Shown: piece after piece, positions 1 through 7,707 of the stretch | How positions within the stretch are numbered: position 1 is the stretch's first letter | Layout of the letters: the number at the start of each line of letters is the position of its first letter | Origin: Desulfovibrio sp. ZJ369 | Lineage (GTDB): Bacteria; Desulfobacterota; Desulfovibrionia; Desulfovibrionales; Desulfovibrionaceae | Length of the DNA: 39,677 nucleotides | Direction of reading: 5' to 3' | Assembly: GCF_011039085.1 (NCBI RefSeq) | Contig: NZ_JAAKEI010000024.1 | Span: forward strand, 1-39,677 | Program-made: the position numbers and the translations under genes | Notes under the pieces: model-generated | The model's input: the letters and a program-made list of their open reading frames with translations, nothing else | Databases searched by the model: none | What the model was told of the DNA's origin: nothing

Positions 1-107
1 CTTGCAGGCGTATAACCAAAGATATCAGCCAACTGCTGTCTAGTGGCCTGTTTTGCCAGGTAAGCCTTCACGACGATAGTACGAATATTTTCAGGAGCGA
101 ACTTCAT
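1..107 (-). CDS. IS630-family transposase, N-terminus only
   Basis: Reading leftward from the ATG at 107, 35 codons are open to the window edge. The protein starts MKFAPENIRTIVVKAY and continues with a helix-turn-helix-like stretch containing QLADIFGYTP. This matches the N-terminal DNA-binding helix-turn-helix seen in IS630/Tc1-type transposases. The catalytic DDE domain would lie beyond position 1. The partial transposase at 39600 begins MKFASEEIRTKAVHAY, so the two are relatives but not identical copies. Whether this copy is intact cannot be judged. Confidence 0.7.
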   Translation of the reverse strand, partial: MKFAPENIRTIVVKAYLAKQATRQQLADIFGYTPA

Positions 108-156
108 AGAACAAGTTTAGATTTTTTATGTAAAAAATTAAAGTTAAAATGCTCTA
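1..156 (-). mobile_element. IS630-like insertion element, one end (truncated by window)
   Basis: Read on the minus strand, the element begins with TAGAGCATTTTAACTTTAAT (156 down to 137) and reaches the transposase ATG after exactly 49 bases. The element at the right edge of the window (39551 onward) starts with the closely similar TAGAGCAATTTGACTTTTAT and also has 49 bases before its ATG. This shared layout is the main evidence that 156 is the true element end. IS630-family elements insert at TA, and the terminal TA here would be the duplicated target. The other end lies outside the window. Confidence 0.7.
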
Positions 157-342
157 GTGTGAAATTGAACCAACAACTGCTTAGTTTCTGTTCTGCTTGA
201 AGCAACTTCCCGCGCCAGGCATGGCAGAGGACCGCAGCCCGGCGCAAAGAGGGCGGCCTTGTTCAGGCATTGGAAAAAGCCGAGCGCAGGGCGCGCTTGC
301 GCGGGGGCCGCGGTCATTGTGCCGCCGTCAGGGACAGGCAGG

Positions 343-624
343 CTACTTTCTCGGTCGCCCCGTATCTTTGCGGGGTTTGATTGGGCCTTTTATCAGTTCT
401 TTTTCCACCTGGGCCAGCAATTCCGAGGGCGCGAGCTTCAAGACCTCGGCAATGTTCATCAGGGCGTAGAGCGAGGCGTTGATGTTGCCGCGCTCCAGGC
501 TGGAGACATAGGGCCTGGAAAGACCGGAAAAGTCGGCAAGCTCAACCTGGGTCAGGGCCGCTTTCTGCCGCGCCTGGCGGATGACGGCGGCCATTGCCCA
601 ATTAAGCGTTTCTTTTGTTTCCAT
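343..624 (-). CDS. small XRE-family transcriptional regulator
   Basis: A 93-residue protein made almost entirely of one Cro/CI-type helix-turn-helix (about residues 13-70). The signature is LTQVELADFSGLSRPYVSSL followed by ERGN and a hydrophobic helix ending in LKLAPSELL. The C-terminal tail is short and basic (GPIKPRKDTGRPRK). There is no effector domain, so it is probably a stand-alone DNA-binding protein. I chose ATG 624; an in-frame ATG at 651 would add nine residues but has no ribosome-binding site. The gene is divergent from the MFS pump at 782, so control of that pump is possible, but this is inferred from position only. Confidence 0.8.
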   Translation of the reverse strand: METKETLNWAMAAVIRQARQKAALTQVELADFSGLSRPYVSSLERGNINASLYALMNIAEVLKLAPSELLAQVEKELIKGPIKPRKDTGRPRK

Positions 625-781
625 AGACTCACGATAGTCCAGGCCTGACATAAAAAGCAATAATATAATATTTCTTTTTCTGCCAGGAATGGCGCGCCCG
701 GCCTGCGCGGCCAGGCCCCGCATGCGGTGAGGCGCTTTGCCCCGGCTTGGATTTGCCCGGCCTTTGGTGTAGCGTCCGGCC

Positions 782-2014
782 ATGGACACAAAGAAACTTC
801 TGCTCGTCTCTCTGGGCCATTTGTCGTGCGATGTGAACGGCGGGGCCCTGCCCGCGGTGCTGCCCTTTCTGATCACCAATTACGGTTTCAACTACCAGGC
901 CGCGGCCGGGCTGATGTTTGCCTTTTCCTGCCTCTCCTCGATCATCCAGCCGCTGTTCGGCTGGCTCTCGGACAAGATCTCCAAGCCCTGGTTCATTCCC
1001 CTGGGCGTGCTGCTGGCCGGGGGCGGCCTGGGGGCCGTGGGCTTTATGAGCAGTTATTGGGCCATCTTCGCGGTGATCGCGGTGAGCGGCGTGGGCGCGG
1101 CGCTCTTTCATCCCGAAGGCGCGCGCTTTGCCAACAGGGTTTCCGGCAGGACCAAGGGCACCGGCCTGAGCATTTTCTCCGTGGGCGGCAACAGCGGCTT
1201 TGTGCTGGGGCCGGTTCTGGCCGTGGCCGCGATCAACGGCTTCGGCATGCGGGGCACTGCCGTGTTCGGGGCCATTTCCCTGCTTATGGCGTGCATTCTG
1301 CTCTCTCAGATCGCGCGCATGGCAAGCCTGAAAAAGCCCCTGGCAACGAGCGGCTCACGCCCTGCGCTGGACGCCGCGGAAAGCAAAAAGGCAGCGGCCG
1401 GGCAGGCAGAGGAAGCAGAGGAGGAATGCGTCGGCGAGAACAACTGGAAGGAATTTTCCAAACTCACCGGAGCCATTATTTCCCGCTCCATTCTCTTTGT
1501 GGGCTGCAATACCTTTATTCCGCTCTACTGGGTCGGTCATTTCGGGCAGTCCAAGGATGCCGGGGCCCTGGCCCTGACCTGCTTTTGCACCTTCGGCGTG
1601 CTCAGCAACTTCACCGGCGGCATGCTTTCGGATCGCTTTGGTTATCTGAAAATCATCCGGCTCTCGTATCTGCTGCTGATTCCGACCGTGATTCTTTTCG
1701 GCTTTGCTGACAATCTTTACGCGGCCTATGCTCTGCTGCTGCCCCTGGGCTTTTCCCTGTATGCGCCGTTCAGTTCCATGGTGGTGCTGGGTCAGAAATA
1801 TCTGGCCAAAAACATCGGCCTGGCCTCAGGCGTGACCCTGGGCCTGGCCAGCAGCATGGGGGGCATCGCCGCGCCCGTGCTGGGCCGCATAGCCGACGTC
1901 TACGGCCTGCCCCGCGCCATGCAGAGCCTGACCGTGGTGGCTGTGCTGGGCGCATTTTTCGCTTTTCTGCTGGTTGCGTCCGCGTCCGCCAAAGCAAAGG
2001 AGGCCCAGGCGTGA
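782..2014 (+). CDS. MFS transporter, fosmidomycin-resistance (Fsr) type
   Basis: A 410-residue major facilitator protein with twelve predicted membrane helices and a charged central loop at about 180-220 (rich in A, E and K). The N-terminus LGHLSCDVNGGALPAVLPFL and the motif ALFHPEGARFA after helix 4 are typical of the fosmidomycin-resistance/Fsr branch of the MFS, which exports small phosphonate-like or other drugs by proton antiport. The actual substrate is unknown. No clear ribosome-binding site precedes the ATG. The stop codon overlaps the GTG start of the downstream DNA-repair gene, so the two are translationally coupled. Confidence 0.82.
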   Translation: MDTKKLLLVSLGHLSCDVNGGALPAVLPFLITNYGFNYQAAAGLMFAFSCLSSIIQPLFGWLSDKISKPWFIPLGVLLAGGGLGAVGFMSSYWAIFAVIAVSGVGAALFHPEGARFANRVSGRTKGTGLSIFSVGGNSGFVLGPVLAVAAINGFGMRGTAVFGAISLLMACILLSQIARMASLKKPLATSGSRPALDAAESKKAAAGQAEEAEEECVGENNWKEFSKLTGAIISRSILFVGCNTFIPLYWVGHFGQSKDAGALALTCFCTFGVLSNFTGGMLSDRFGYLKIIRLSYLLLIPTVILFGFADNLYAAYALLLPLGFSLYAPFSSMVVLGQKYLAKNIGLASGVTLGLASSMGGIAAPVLGRIADVYGLPRAMQSLTVVAVLGAFFAFLLVASASAKAKEAQA

Positions 2015-2484
2015 AGCACGTTCAAACCTATGTTCTGTCCCTGGGCGAAGCGACCGTTGTGGAGGAGGACGGCCGGATCGTGATGCTGGGCCTGTCCGCC
2101 AGGGACAAGGCCGCCGTTCCCGCGGACGCGCTGTGCCAGGAAAGCCCGATCCTGCGTCGGGCCCGCGTCCAACTGGAGGAATATCTGGCCGGCCGTCGTA
2201 AATCCTTCGAGCTGCCACTGGCCCCCAGGGGCACGGATTTTCAGCGCAAGGTCTGGGAGGCCCTGACCCGCATCCCCTACGGCGAGACGCGCAGTTACAA
2301 ACAGATCGCCGAGGCCGTGGGCTGCCCGCGGGGCTGCCGGGCCGTGGGCCTGGCCAACAATCGCAATCCCATCAGCATTGTGATCCCCTGCCATCGGGTC
2401 ATCGGCGCGGACGGCAGACTGGTGGGCTACGGCGGGGGCCTGCCGCTCAAAAAAGCTCTGCTGAGGCTTGAAGGGAGCCTTTGA
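2011..2484 (+). CDS. ogt: methylated-DNA-[protein]-cysteine S-methyltransferase
   Basis: A 157-residue suicide DNA-repair protein that moves the alkyl group from O6-alkylguanine to its own cysteine. The active-site motif IPCHRVIG is present with Cys127. Upstream is the DNA-binding helix region FQRKVWEALTRIPYGETRSY, with the arginine finger in CRAVGLANNRNP. It is the short Ogt/MGMT type without an Ada regulatory domain. The start is GTG 2011, which overlaps the MFS stop (GTGA), and a strong AAAGGAGG lies at 1996-2003 inside the MFS gene. Coupling of an efflux pump with alkylation repair suggests a common stress role, which is inference. Confidence 0.93.
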   Translation: MKHVQTYVLSLGEATVVEEDGRIVMLGLSARDKAAVPADALCQESPILRRARVQLEEYLAGRRKSFELPLAPRGTDFQRKVWEALTRIPYGETRSYKQIAEAVGCPRGCRAVGLANNRNPISIVIPCHRVIGADGRLVGYGGGLPLKKALLRLEGSL

Positions 2485-2650
2485 GCGGACCGGGAGCCGT
2501 TGGGGCAAGGATTGCCGCCTTTTTGCCGGGGCCTTGGCAGCCGCGGTTTCGGCTGCTTGCGGCAGGTACACCGCGCAGTCAATGCCTCTGGCTTGCGCAG
2601 TGGCTTTTCGTTTTGCTCCCGTTCTGCGTCGCGTCCGCGTCAGGCCGGGA

Positions 2651-3676
2651 TCAGAGGTTTTTTTTCATGGCCGCCGCCAGGTACATCTGGTATTTGCGCG
2701 CCTCCTGTCTGGCGTGCGCGCCGCAATTGCCCAGGGCGTGCGGAGCGGGCCAGCGCAGCAGCACGGGCAGATAGCCGTGCGCGGCGCAATACGCCTCCAC
2801 TATCCCATGATATTCCGGCGGGATATAGCCGTCGTAAACCGCCGTGCGGCCCTCGGCCCGGCTCAGCGCCAGAGCAAGATACTCCGGCAGCAGTCCCGCG
2901 GCGCAGATCCGCCGCACGGCATGGCTGATCCGCGCGGGATTGAAGTTCTGCGCCGCGCAGGCGCGCAGGGGCTCGGCGCAGGCAATCTGCCCGGCGGCGA
3001 TCTGCGCGATCAGCATGTCCCCGGCAATGGCGGCGTGCGCGCCGAAAATTTCCCGGCGGATGGAAGTCTTGCCGGAGCCGGATTCCTGCAGGAGCAGAAA
3101 GATATAGGGTTTTTTGCGGCGGATATGGTAGACAAAACGAGGCAGAGGATCGCCGATCTGCCGCGGACTCTGCCCCATGTCTTTCCAGGCATAGCCGTTG
3201 AGGAGGGATTCCAGCAGGCGCCGGGTGGGAAAGCGGCGCACGTCTATGCTGCGCCGCACCTCAACCCATTGCGCCTCGTCGCCGGGCGCAATGCCGAGCT
3301 CCAGAACCAGCAGGCCGTCCGGCGCGAGCATGCCCGCCAGAGAATGAAGCAGCTTCTCCTGATCCACGGCGTAATGCAGGGCCGAGGCGCAGAGAATGAC
3401 ATCGAATTTTTGCGTTGGGTCCAGATCTTCCCAATCCTGCTCAAGAAAGACGCACTCCGGGAAGAAGCGCCGCGCAGCGGCAAGAAAGGACGCGTTCCGG
3501 TCAATGCCCAGCACCTTGCGCGCGCCCTCAAAAAAAGCGTAGCCGCAGAAAAAGCCCTCGTTGCAGCCCACATCCAGAAAACTTTTGCCCGCCAGCGGGG
3601 GCAGAGCCAGACAGGCCAGCTTTTCCAGAGAGTTGGAGGAGCCGCTACGGTAGGGGAAGGTCTGATAAGCGGGCAT
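2651..3676 (-). CDS. SAM-dependent methyltransferase fused to a P-loop domain
   Basis: A 341-residue two-domain protein. Residues 30-150 form a class I methyltransferase fold: motif I FLDVGCNEGFF (33-43), acidic end of strand 2 in GIDR (57-60), and FDVILCASALHY (91-102). Residues about 188-341 begin with strand YIFLLL, then a Walker-A-like ESGSGKTS (198-205) and a possible Walker B at TAVYDGY, as in small kinases. The first glycine of the classical GxxxxGK[ST] is replaced by Gln. I chose ATG 3676, preceded by AAGGAA, over the GTG at 3691. The arrangement suggests transfer of both methyl and phosphoryl groups, perhaps on a sugar or glycan; the substrate is unknown. It stands alone, convergent with ogt. 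Confidence 0.7.
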   Translation of the reverse strand: MPAYQTFPYRSGSSNSLEKLACLALPPLAGKSFLDVGCNEGFFCGYAFFEGARKVLGIDRNASFLAAARRFFPECVFLEQDWEDLDPTQKFDVILCASALHYAVDQEKLLHSLAGMLAPDGLLVLELGIAPGDEAQWVEVRRSIDVRRFPTRRLLESLLNGYAWKDMGQSPRQIGDPLPRFVYHIRRKKPYIFLLLQESGSGKTSIRREIFGAHAAIAGDMLIAQIAAGQIACAEPLRACAAQNFNPARISHAVRRICAAGLLPEYLALALSRAEGRTAVYDGYIPPEYHGIVEAYCAAHGYLPVLLRWPAPHALGNCGAHARQEARKYQMYLAAAMKKNL

Positions 3677-4123
3677 TTGCTGTTCCTTCACGGCATGACG
3701 AAAGGCCGGAACCCGGCCCCAGGCTGAAGCCGTCGGGCGTGCCGCGGCCCGGCTTTGCCGCCTGCCGCAGTCATGCGCGGTTGAAAAAAAACCTTATGGC
3801 TTGAGCGGGAAGAGGATTGCGCGTGGCAATCTTTTGGTCATACATACCCTAAAAACGCAATCCCGGCTATATCCCCTTTTACCTGCGCGCCAGGGGCAGG
3901 GCCCGGCTGCGCGACCGCCGGGCTGCGGAACGGCCACACCGGGCACGAAGAGGGAGCACGGCATGTAAAAATCCAAATCCGCATGGATCGGGAGCGGATG
4001 AAGGCTGAGATCTGCGAATTGCCATTTTTACAATATTTGATTATCTATATTTCACCCGGACGGATCACATGATCTGTCCCTTATTCCGAAGACAAGGGCG
4101 CTGCCCGAACAGGAGATAGTATC
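3677..4123. other. 447-base gene-free region upstream of the yqjD-like operon
   Basis: No convincing coding frame, tRNA or known RNA motif was seen here. The left part is GC-rich. From about 4015 to 4055 the sequence turns sharply AT-rich (TTGCCA at 4019-4024, TATATT at 4046-4051), which fits a promoter region for the gene at 4124, but the spacing between these boxes (21 bases) is too long for a standard sigma-70 promoter. The ribosome-binding site AGGAGATAGTATC precedes the ATG at 4124. Confidence 0.35.
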
Positions 4124-4438
4124 ATGGCTGAAAACAATGAAGAACCTATGGATGCCTTGCGCAATGAGTTGACCAACCTGCGCGATCAGGTGGAAACACT
4201 GGTCAAATCGCTGGGCGAGAGCGGATCGGCCGTATCGTCGGATTTGATCGCCAAGCTGGCGAACGAACTGGAGCATTACCGGAAAATGGCCACCGACAAA
4301 ATGCACCAAATGTATGAAGCAGGCAGCGCGGGCGTGGAAAACATGGGCGAGCATGTGCGCAAGCACCCCCTGGCATGCGTGGCCGTGGCCTTCGGCGCGG
4401 GTTGCGTGCTTTCCTGGCTGTTCCGTCAATCCAAGTAA
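4124..4438 (+). CDS. DUF883/ElaB-YqjD-like membrane-anchored protein
   Basis: A 104-residue protein with a long charged, amphipathic helical N-terminus (residues 5-78), a conserved glycine-rich linker, HVRKHPLACVAVAFGAG, and one C-terminal membrane anchor (about 82-99) ending FRQSK. This is the layout of the E. coli ElaB/YqjD/YgaM family, tail-anchored inner-membrane proteins reported to bind ribosomes in stationary phase. Start ATG 4124 has AGGAGA upstream. It begins a three-gene run with YqjE-like and YqjK-like proteins in the same order as in E. coli, which strengthens the assignment. Confidence 0.85.
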   Translation: MAENNEEPMDALRNELTNLRDQVETLVKSLGESGSAVSSDLIAKLANELEHYRKMATDKMHQMYEAGSAGVENMGEHVRKHPLACVAVAFGAGCVLSWLFRQSK

Positions 4439-4446
4439 GCAGTCCC

Positions 4447-4731
4447 GTGAAAGGTCTGACTGAATGCATCATCAGTTTTTTCGACCTGCTTGAGGCCGAA
4501 GGGCAGCTCCTGCGGCACAATGTCCTGCGCACCTTGCGCATGGCTTTGCTGCTTGCGCTGGGGCTGCTCTTCGGCGTCGCGGCTGTGGCTTTTTTTGTGG
4601 CGGCCTTGTACAAGGCCCTCTCGCTTGTGCTGCATCCGGCCTGGGTGTTGTGCATCATCGGGCTGATCTGCGCGGGCATCGCCGGAGGCTTGTTATGGAT
4701 GTCGCTCCCAAAGAAAAAAACTACAGCGTAG
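4447..4731 (+). CDS. YqjE-like (phage-holin 3_6 superfamily) membrane protein
   Basis: A 94-residue protein with two hydrophobic helices (about 32-56 and 66-86) after an amphipathic N-terminus (CIISFFDLLEAEGQLLRHN), ending in a lysine-rich tail. Size, topology and position directly after the YqjD-like gene match the YqjE family. The likely start is GTG 4447, eight bases after the previous stop; its ribosome-binding site is weak, so translation may depend on coupling. No function is established for this family beyond membrane association. Confidence 0.72.
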   Translation: MKGLTECIISFFDLLEAEGQLLRHNVLRTLRMALLLALGLLFGVAAVAFFVAALYKALSLVLHPAWVLCIIGLICAGIAGGLLWMSLPKKKTTA

Positions 4732-4946
4732 GGGAAGCCAAGGAACGTTTGCGTTCTGCTTCGGCCCGCTTTGATCCTCTGGCCTTTCTCAAAAGAAGGC
4801 CGTTGCGCACTGTGGGCACGGCTTTTCTGGCGGGCCTGGCCTGGGGATCGCTGCGCTGCCGCGCTGCTGCGGCAGGCCTGCTGCCCTTGGGGCTTCAGGC
4901 CTGGGCCCTGGCCGAACGCCTGGGCCTTGCGCCCAGGCGGCGGTGA
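4695..4946 (+). CDS. YqjK-like small membrane-associated protein
   Basis: An 83-residue basic protein with SVGEAKERLRSASARFDPLA in the N-terminal half, FLKRRPLRTVGTAFLAGLAW in the middle and an Arg-rich end (APRRR). The arrangement of a positively charged region, then a weak hydrophobic helix, resembles the third gene of the yqjD-yqjE-yqjK operon. Start ATG 4695 has GGAGG seven bases upstream and lies inside the preceding gene, overlapping it by 37 bases in another frame. Homology to YqjK rests mostly on position and size, so the call is modest. Confidence 0.6.
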   Translation: MDVAPKEKNYSVGEAKERLRSASARFDPLAFLKRRPLRTVGTAFLAGLAWGSLRCRAAAAGLLPLGLQAWALAERLGLAPRRR

Positions 4947-4997
4947 GTGTCAGAGGATGGCAGTTTTACAATACTCTAACGCCGTCTTGCGGCGCGG

Positions 4998-5060
4998 GTT
5001 CCGCCCCACTGACCGGAGGCCAGGCCCTTCAGGGACTGCCTCCGGCCAGTGGGGCGGAAC
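4998..5060. repeat. 23-bp inverted repeat (large hairpin) after the yqjK-like gene
   Basis: The arms 4998-5020 and 5038-5060 (GTTCCGCCCCACTGACCGGA on the left) pair over 23 bases with one mismatch around a 17-base loop. No T-run follows, so it is not an ordinary intrinsic terminator. It could still slow polymerase, protect the 3' end of the operon mRNA, or be a REP-like element. Confidence 0.7.
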
Positions 5061-5100
5061 GAAACATGGAAACGCACCGCGTTTGAAAGTTACTCTGATC

Positions 5101-5226
5101 GAGCATATCGCTTTTGAAACACTCGCTCCGGCGCTTCACGGCGAAAGTAAATTTCTTCTGCGCCTGTCTCTGCTGTCGTCATCCGCAAGGCGGCACAACC
5201 GCCAATGGCTGACGCGCACGGCGGCC
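5101..5226 (+). repeat. ~126-bp dispersed repeat, copy 1
   Basis: This stretch, beginning GAGCATATCGCTTTTGAAAC, is about 85% identical by eye to the reverse complement of 17938-18064. Shared blocks include CTCGCTCCGGCGCTT, AGTAAATTTC and CATCCGCAAGGCGGCACAAC. It lies between the yqjK-like gene and the AT-rich islet. Neither copy carries a convincing coding frame. The start (GAGCATA) resembles the ends of the IS630-related palindromes elsewhere in the window. Confidence 0.75.
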
Positions 5227-5276
5227 ATGGCTTCGCCCTGCCTGAGCGTTCAGAAATATCATTACCCATACAAAAT

Positions 5277-5361
5277 TAGAGCAGATTACCTTTGACTTTT
5301 TATGAAAGTCAAAGGTGCCGCTTTCGCGTCAGCAGAGCATTTTCAAAGTGAAAATGCTCTA
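5277..5361. repeat. MITE-like element with IS630-type ends and two hairpins
   Basis: An 85-bp unit bounded by TAGAGCA and TGCTCTA. Inside are two perfect hairpins: 5288-5316 (ACCTTTGACTTT paired with AAAGTCAAAGGT) and 5334-5360 (AGAGCATTTTCA paired with TGAAAATGCTCT). The left end TAGAGCAGATTACCTTTGAC resembles the terminus of the IS630-like element at 39551. It sits at the boundary of the AT-rich islet that begins at 5411. Confidence 0.65.
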
Positions 5362-5410
5362 TGAGAAGAGCGAATGAGATTGACCAGTGCTGATCAGTGA
5401 TATCTGTAAA

Positions 5411-6265
5411 TTATAAGATTCGTATTCCTTTTACTTCACTTCTTGTTGAATACTCATCTGAGATATTAAACGAGATTATATTATTGATACACCCATATTG
5501 TTTTCCATTATGAAAATACCCAAATTCTTCGTTACGATACTGTTTTTTATAAATAATTCTTGGGACTTCAGATTCAATATATGATAAAAATTCTGTAATC
5601 CTATACTCGTTAAATAAGGGATCTGAAGTAATAACAACATGATCACCGCACATATGCGTTATAATAGAAACTATCCAAGGCAAATCAATGTTGGCTATAT
5701 CTATAATATTAGATAATATATGCATACTACATTTCATTGGTGTGCGTATTACATAAAATTTGCCTTGATTCCTCTCAACTGAAAGGTCAATGTTTAATTT
5801 ATTAATGTCACCTGTAAATCTTGTTGTCGAATATAATTTGTTTATATGGTATTCAGCAATGTTACAAGCAATACTTGAAGGCTCCATCAAAGTAATTGAA
5901 TACACAGCCCCAAGCAAACCAGTTTCATATAAATTTTCCAAAAGTGTAAGAGTTCCGATGCCTTGGCCACAAGCCCAATCATATAAATCAAATCCGCATG
6001 CTATCATTTCGTGTACGGATTCAAAGGATTCTCCACTAAATATATGATTCAGAACCTGTCTATGCCGTTTGCCGTAAGCGGCCATATAAGCTGCGCATTG
6101 TTCTCCTGTGCAAAATATTGACTTTCCTCTATCCACTCCAGGATATTGATTAGGATAGCCAGTATATCCTGTACCAGTCAAATATTCTTCTGAATTAGCA
6201 ATAATATAATCAATATCTTGTTGAGGCAATGATTGGATATACTCCAAATATCCATTCTCATCCAT
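5411..6265 (-). CDS. class I SAM-dependent methyltransferase-like protein of the AT-rich islet
   Basis: A 284-residue protein whose only clear motif is a methyltransferase motif I, DLYDWACGQGIGTLTLLENL (93-112), followed by ITLMEPSSIAC (about 124-134), where the acidic residue would bind the SAM ribose. The remaining sequence gives no family I recognise. Its ATG follows the DUF1848 stop by only two bases, so the two genes are co-translated. Codon use and base composition are far more AT-rich than the surrounding genome, which points to recent transfer. Substrate unknown; the pairing with an Fe-S, radical-SAM-like protein suggests a modification pathway (inference). Confidence 0.6.
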   Translation of the reverse strand: MDENGYLEYIQSLPQQDIDYIIANSEEYLTGTGYTGYPNQYPGVDRGKSIFCTGEQCAAYMAAYGKRHRQVLNHIFSGESFESVHEMIACGFDLYDWACGQGIGTLTLLENLYETGLLGAVYSITLMEPSSIACNIAEYHINKLYSTTRFTGDINKLNIDLSVERNQGKFYVIRTPMKCSMHILSNIIDIANIDLPWIVSIITHMCGDHVVITSDPLFNEYRITEFLSYIESEVPRIIYKKQYRNEEFGYFHNGKQYGCINNIISFNISDEYSTRSEVKGIRIL

Positions 6266-6267
6266 TC

Positions 6268-7407
6268 TTAAGCTCCAATTATTGTGTCGGCATTCGCATT
6301 ATCTCTATGCTGTCGCCAATTTTTTATGGCTACAGCTTCATTTGTATTTGCATAACAATATACACATTGATGGGGACATGTATTATATTGTCCTATATCT
6401 TTACTTTTCATACACCCGCATGCAGTACGCATACCTATATGGCGATTATCTCCCTTAATTATAGCATACTTTCCATTCCCAATCGGAAATGCTCCTTCTG
6501 GTATATTAATCTGTGAATTGATTTGCTGATCATTAAGCAGACTTAACTGGGTTATACGTTTCTCTTGTTTTTGTTCGATGATCTCGGCCTGTAAATAATT
6601 CATTAATTCAGGCGATTGATTACCAAATCTGACGAGCAACCGGTCATCTACGCAATGGTTATGCTCAATTCCAGGTAATTTTACTAATTCACCGCAAGTA
6701 GCCAACTCATAATTCCAGCCCAGTTCTTGATTCATTAGAACAAGTTTTGCGGAAAATTCATGCATCTTTTTTTGTGTCCAATCAATCCAATTAATATGTT
6801 TTCGTTTCAGATTTCGTTTTACTTTTGCATAATTCATTATATCGATAAAACTGAATACAAGTTTTTCTGTATATCCTTTTAATTGTTCTCCTAAGTTACT
6901 TATTTTGGAAATAAGAACCTCGATATTTATCTTATCTGTTAATATAAGTGGATCAAAACGCCATATAACTGCACCTTTTCCAAGTTTCTCTACGAGTTGT
7001 TTAAAGGTTTCGATCCTACCTCCGAGAGAATCCCTAATTCCTGCTTCATATCCTTCGTTGCAATAGTCATTAAGAGTATATTGTATATAGCAGGAAATTC
7101 CTTTTTCTTTGATATATTCTAATGGAGTTAAGCCGTGTAATTTTGTCAAAGGTTCTAAAAGCGGCTTTGGATTTTTTGACCAAAATACAATAAATTTAGT
7201 ATTATCGTAGCATACATATGATTTTCCCCCAAATGGATTATGCCATAGCGAGTATCCTACTTTCAGACGTTGCATAAACCATGAAATATAGAAAGCTGGT
7301 ATATCTGTGCTTCGGCTAGCAGATACAACGAGGGGACATGTAGCTTCAGCTCTCTCACCGTTATCTAGGATAATTTGTTTCTTTTTAGGATAAAATTTGT
7401 TCGTCAT
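6268..7407 (-). CDS. DUF1848 family protein with radical-SAM-like cysteine cluster
   Basis: A 379-residue protein with the N-terminal hallmark SASRSTDIPAFYISWFM (29-45), HNPFGG (56-61) and FIVFWSKNP (72-80), as in DUF1848 proteins. Near the C-terminus it has CGCMKSKDIGQYNTCPHQC (330-348) continuing to YCYAN, giving C344-x3-C348-x2-C351. This is the exact spacing of a radical-SAM [4Fe-4S] cluster but at the opposite end of the protein, a known trait of this uncharacterised family. Two further cysteines (330, 332) could bind a second metal. It is AT-rich and in one operon with the methyltransferase. Biochemical role unknown. Confidence 0.8.
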   Translation of the reverse strand: MTNKFYPKKKQIILDNGERAEATCPLVVSASRSTDIPAFYISWFMQRLKVGYSLWHNPFGGKSYVCYDNTKFIVFWSKNPKPLLEPLTKLHGLTPLEYIKEKGISCYIQYTLNDYCNEGYEAGIRDSLGGRIETFKQLVEKLGKGAVIWRFDPLILTDKINIEVLISKISNLGEQLKGYTEKLVFSFIDIMNYAKVKRNLKRKHINWIDWTQKKMHEFSAKLVLMNQELGWNYELATCGELVKLPGIEHNHCVDDRLLVRFGNQSPELMNYLQAEIIEQKQEKRITQLSLLNDQQINSQINIPEGAFPIGNGKYAIIKGDNRHIGMRTACGCMKSKDIGQYNTCPHQCVYCYANTNEAVAIKNWRQHRDNANADTIIGA

Positions 7408-7525
7408 AGCTCATAAGCTTTTTTGCCGATTATTCTGAATGGGTATAAGGTCATTTGGCTACTCCATATATTACTACGAAAAACTTTTTAAAATGCAAAT
7501 AGTTATCTTGCGTAGCCACTAATTC

Positions 7526-7621
7526 TCAACATTCCCCGCAGCCATTTGGATCTTCCCTATCTCTCATCTGCATGGGGGAATATACCAACTTCATTGTAAA
7601 ACCCTCTTCTCTGTAATCCAT
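7526..7621 (-). CDS. possible 31-residue peptide ending in NGCGEC
   Basis: From ATG 7621, preceded by the very strong GAGGAGG, a short frame encodes a 31-residue peptide starting MDYREEGF and ending DREDPNGCGEC. The same frame is open upstream to a TTG at 7708 (60 residues), where it runs into the tRNA terminator, so this may be the tail of a gene cut off at the islet boundary. It is the first open frame of the minus-strand islet, upstream of the DUF1848 and methyltransferase genes. The two terminal cysteines are notable. I do not recognise a family, and it could be non-coding. Confidence 0.35.
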   Translation of the reverse strand: MDYREEGFTMKLVYSPMQMRDREDPNGCGEC

Positions 7622-7707
7622 TTCTTTCTCCTCCTCAACATCCTCAATCTCGTATTGCCAACCTTCCTTTGCTACGCGCTCTTGAATGATGTCCGATTTT
7701 ACATACA

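Noticed and set aside
3677..4123. Structured RNA in the gap before the yqjD-like gene
   Set aside because: GC-rich stretches can form local hairpins but match no RNA motif I can recognise.
5277..5361. CRISPR-like look of repeated TAGAGCA/TGCTCTA motifs
   Set aside because: Copies are scattered singly through the window, without regular spacers or cas genes; they behave as transposon ends.
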